The notes under the pieces are model-generated. The model was not told where the DNA came from, did not search any database, and saw only the letters and a list, made by a program, of their open reading frames with translations. From NCBI RefSeq assembly GCF_047730165.1, contig NZ_CP159834.1, forward strand, positions 2,852,001 through 2,916,000: a DNA stretch of 64,000 nt, written 5' to 3'. This DNA comes from Patiriisocius sp047730165. GTDB lineage: Bacteria; Bacteroidota; Bacteroidia; Flavobacteriales; Flavobacteriaceae. This document shows positions 63,142-64,000 of the stretch, piece by piece (positions within the stretch are counted from its first letter, which is position 1; every line of letters begins with the position of its first letter). A program made the translations under genes and the position numbers.

Positions 63142-64000
63142 TTAAAACTGCGCAATAAACGTATTAATTTCGTTTCTTAAATCGGCGCTAACACCTACTA
63201 ACGGTAACCTTACCGTATCACCACAAATATTGAGTTCACTAAAGACTGCTTTGATTCCTGCAGGATTTCCTTCTGCAAAAATATAGTCAATGGCAGGAGC
63301 AATTTTATAATGAATATCGTATGCTTCATCCACTTTGCGCTCTAGTCCTAATCGAACCATTTTTGAAAATGCTGCCGGGAACCCCTCTCCAATGACAGAA
63401 ATAACACCAGCACCTCCCGCAAGCACCATAGGCAGGGTGATCATATCATCACCGCTAATCACTAAAAAATCTTGAGGACATTGTGCTATTAATTCCATCG
63501 CCTGTACTATATCTCCTTTAGCTTCTTTTATTGCTACGATGTTCTTATGTGCTTTCGCGAGTCTTGCTACAGTGGCAGGCAACATATTTGAAGCCGTTCT
63601 ACCCGGAACATTATAAAGAATTATTGGTTTGCGCGTTGCTTTTGCAATGGCATTGAAATGTTGGTAAATCCCCTCTTGTGTAGGTTTATTATACATTGGC
63701 GATACCGAGAGAATTGCTGTAAACACATCTAAATTTCGGGCCTGCACTTCTTCTATTACGGCTTGTGTATTATTACCACCTATCCCTAAAACCAGTGGTA
63801 ACCTTCCATCGTTTTCTTGCACAATGGTGTCAATTACTAATTGTTTCTCCTTATCTGTTAGTGTAGCGTTTTCAGCGGTTGTCCCTAAAATCACTAGATA
63901 ATCAATACCGTTTGAGATATTAAAATCTACTACTCTTTTTAATCCATCAACATCGACAGAAAAATCATCATTAAATGGCGTGATGAGCGCGACTCCAGTT
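63142..64000 (-). CDS. dapA: 4-hydroxy-tetrahydrodipicolinate synthase, 3' part
   Basis: Condenses pyruvate and aspartate semialdehyde, the first step of the lysine/diaminopimelate branch. The start lies beyond the right edge; 285 residues are visible, beginning TGVALITPFNDDFSVDVDGL. The Schiff-base Lys is in VAIKEAKGD and the catalytic Tyr in IILYNVPGRT. The phosphate-like TTAENATL loop is present. It is followed by bamD after 218 bases. The product feeds meso-diaminopimelate for peptidoglycan, the same pathway as murA. Confidence 0.96.
   Translation of the reverse strand, partial: TGVALITPFNDDFSVDVDGLKRVVDFNISNGIDYLVILGTTAENATLTDKEKQLVIDTIVQENDGRLPLVLGIGGNNTQAVIEEVQARNLDVFTAILSVSPMYNKPTQEGIYQHFNAIAKATRKPIILYNVPGRTASNMLPATVARLAKAHKNIVAIKEAKGDIVQAMELIAQCPQDFLVISGDDMITLPMVLAGGAGVISVIGEGFPAAFSKMVRLGLERKVDEAYDIHYKIAPAIDYIFAEGNPAGIKAVFSELNICGDTVRLPLVGVSADLRNEINTFIAQF

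Noticed and set aside
1..64000. Prophage, insertion sequence, CRISPR array or defence island
   Set aside because: No transposase, integrase, capsid, Cas or restriction-type gene and no regular repeat array is visible; the gene content is core chromosomal.

Overview
The window is an ordinary chromosomal segment of a low-GC member of the Bacteroidota, almost certainly family Flavobacteriaceae. The evidence is the presence of type IX secretion (T9SS) sorting tails, a PorD-type DUF4835 protein, DUF4290, DUF6503, DUF5686-type and RprX/RprY-type proteins, a YtxJ-like protein, promoters of the Bacteroidota form TTTG-N19-TAnnTTTG, almost no Shine-Dalgarno sequences, and the gene order dapA-bamD-rpoZ-coaBC-porD-recN. 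A marine genus near Dokdonia is possible, but that is a guess. I see no prophage, insertion sequence, CRISPR array, defence island, rRNA or tRNA.

Layout. 1-9.3 kb: 5' part of murA with DUF4290 and DUF493 genes (minus); an AAA ATPase overlapping recQ, then fmt, an HU gene and yqgE/algH (plus); a class IV aminotransferase, a START-like protein and a broken TlpA-type gene (minus). 9.4-18.2 kb: pheT, a fasciclin protein, a DUF2007 gene, an ABC-F ATPase, a thioredoxin-fold lipoprotein, transaldolase, an SDR enzyme and the SRP RNA. 18.2-32.7 kb: surface and lipoprotein genes (glutaminyl cyclase, a carboxypeptidase-regulatory-like protein, a beta-helix lipoprotein and a 1119-residue VCBS/ASPIC lipoprotein), then a cold-shock gene, a GNAT, glyA, fumarylacetoacetase, a lipoprotein, YtxJ, and a decayed T9SS-secreted protein. 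32.9-43.8 kb: clpB, a 1-kb gene-poor stretch with a 38-codon membrane ORF and a frameshifted CsbD gene, a phosphatase lipoprotein, DUF6503, an M23 peptidase, smpB, a DUF5686-type outer-membrane protein, a cyanophycinase-like peptidase and pcm. 43.9-51.1 kb: a plus-strand run of oxidoreductase, 3-hydroxyacyl-CoA dehydrogenase, DUF1015, YggS, a DnaQ/GIY-YIG fusion, an ion channel and miaA. 51.3-64 kb: a minus-strand run of a two-component system, coaE, a YbbR protein, a glycosyltransferase, a T9SS cargo protein, fabI, recN, porD, coaBC, rpoZ, bamD and the 3' part of dapA.

The genes are mostly housekeeping: translation (pheT, fmt, smpB, miaA), CoA, fatty-acid and lysine/peptidoglycan metabolism (coaE, coaBC, fabI, dapA, murA), DNA repair (recQ, recN), protein quality control (clpB, pcm) and envelope assembly (bamD, porD, SRP RNA).

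I found no convincing new multi-gene system. The items that deserve a second look are smaller. Three genes are decayed, each visible by reading through stops or a frameshift. The ABC-F ATPase has lost the Walker A and signature motifs belonging to the same composite ATP site. MurA has Asp in place of the fosfomycin-target Cys. The DUF2007 gene has a leader with competing hairpins. A short intergenic motif recurs three times. A palindrome lies between two divergent genes. One terminator ends directly at the next gene's start codon.
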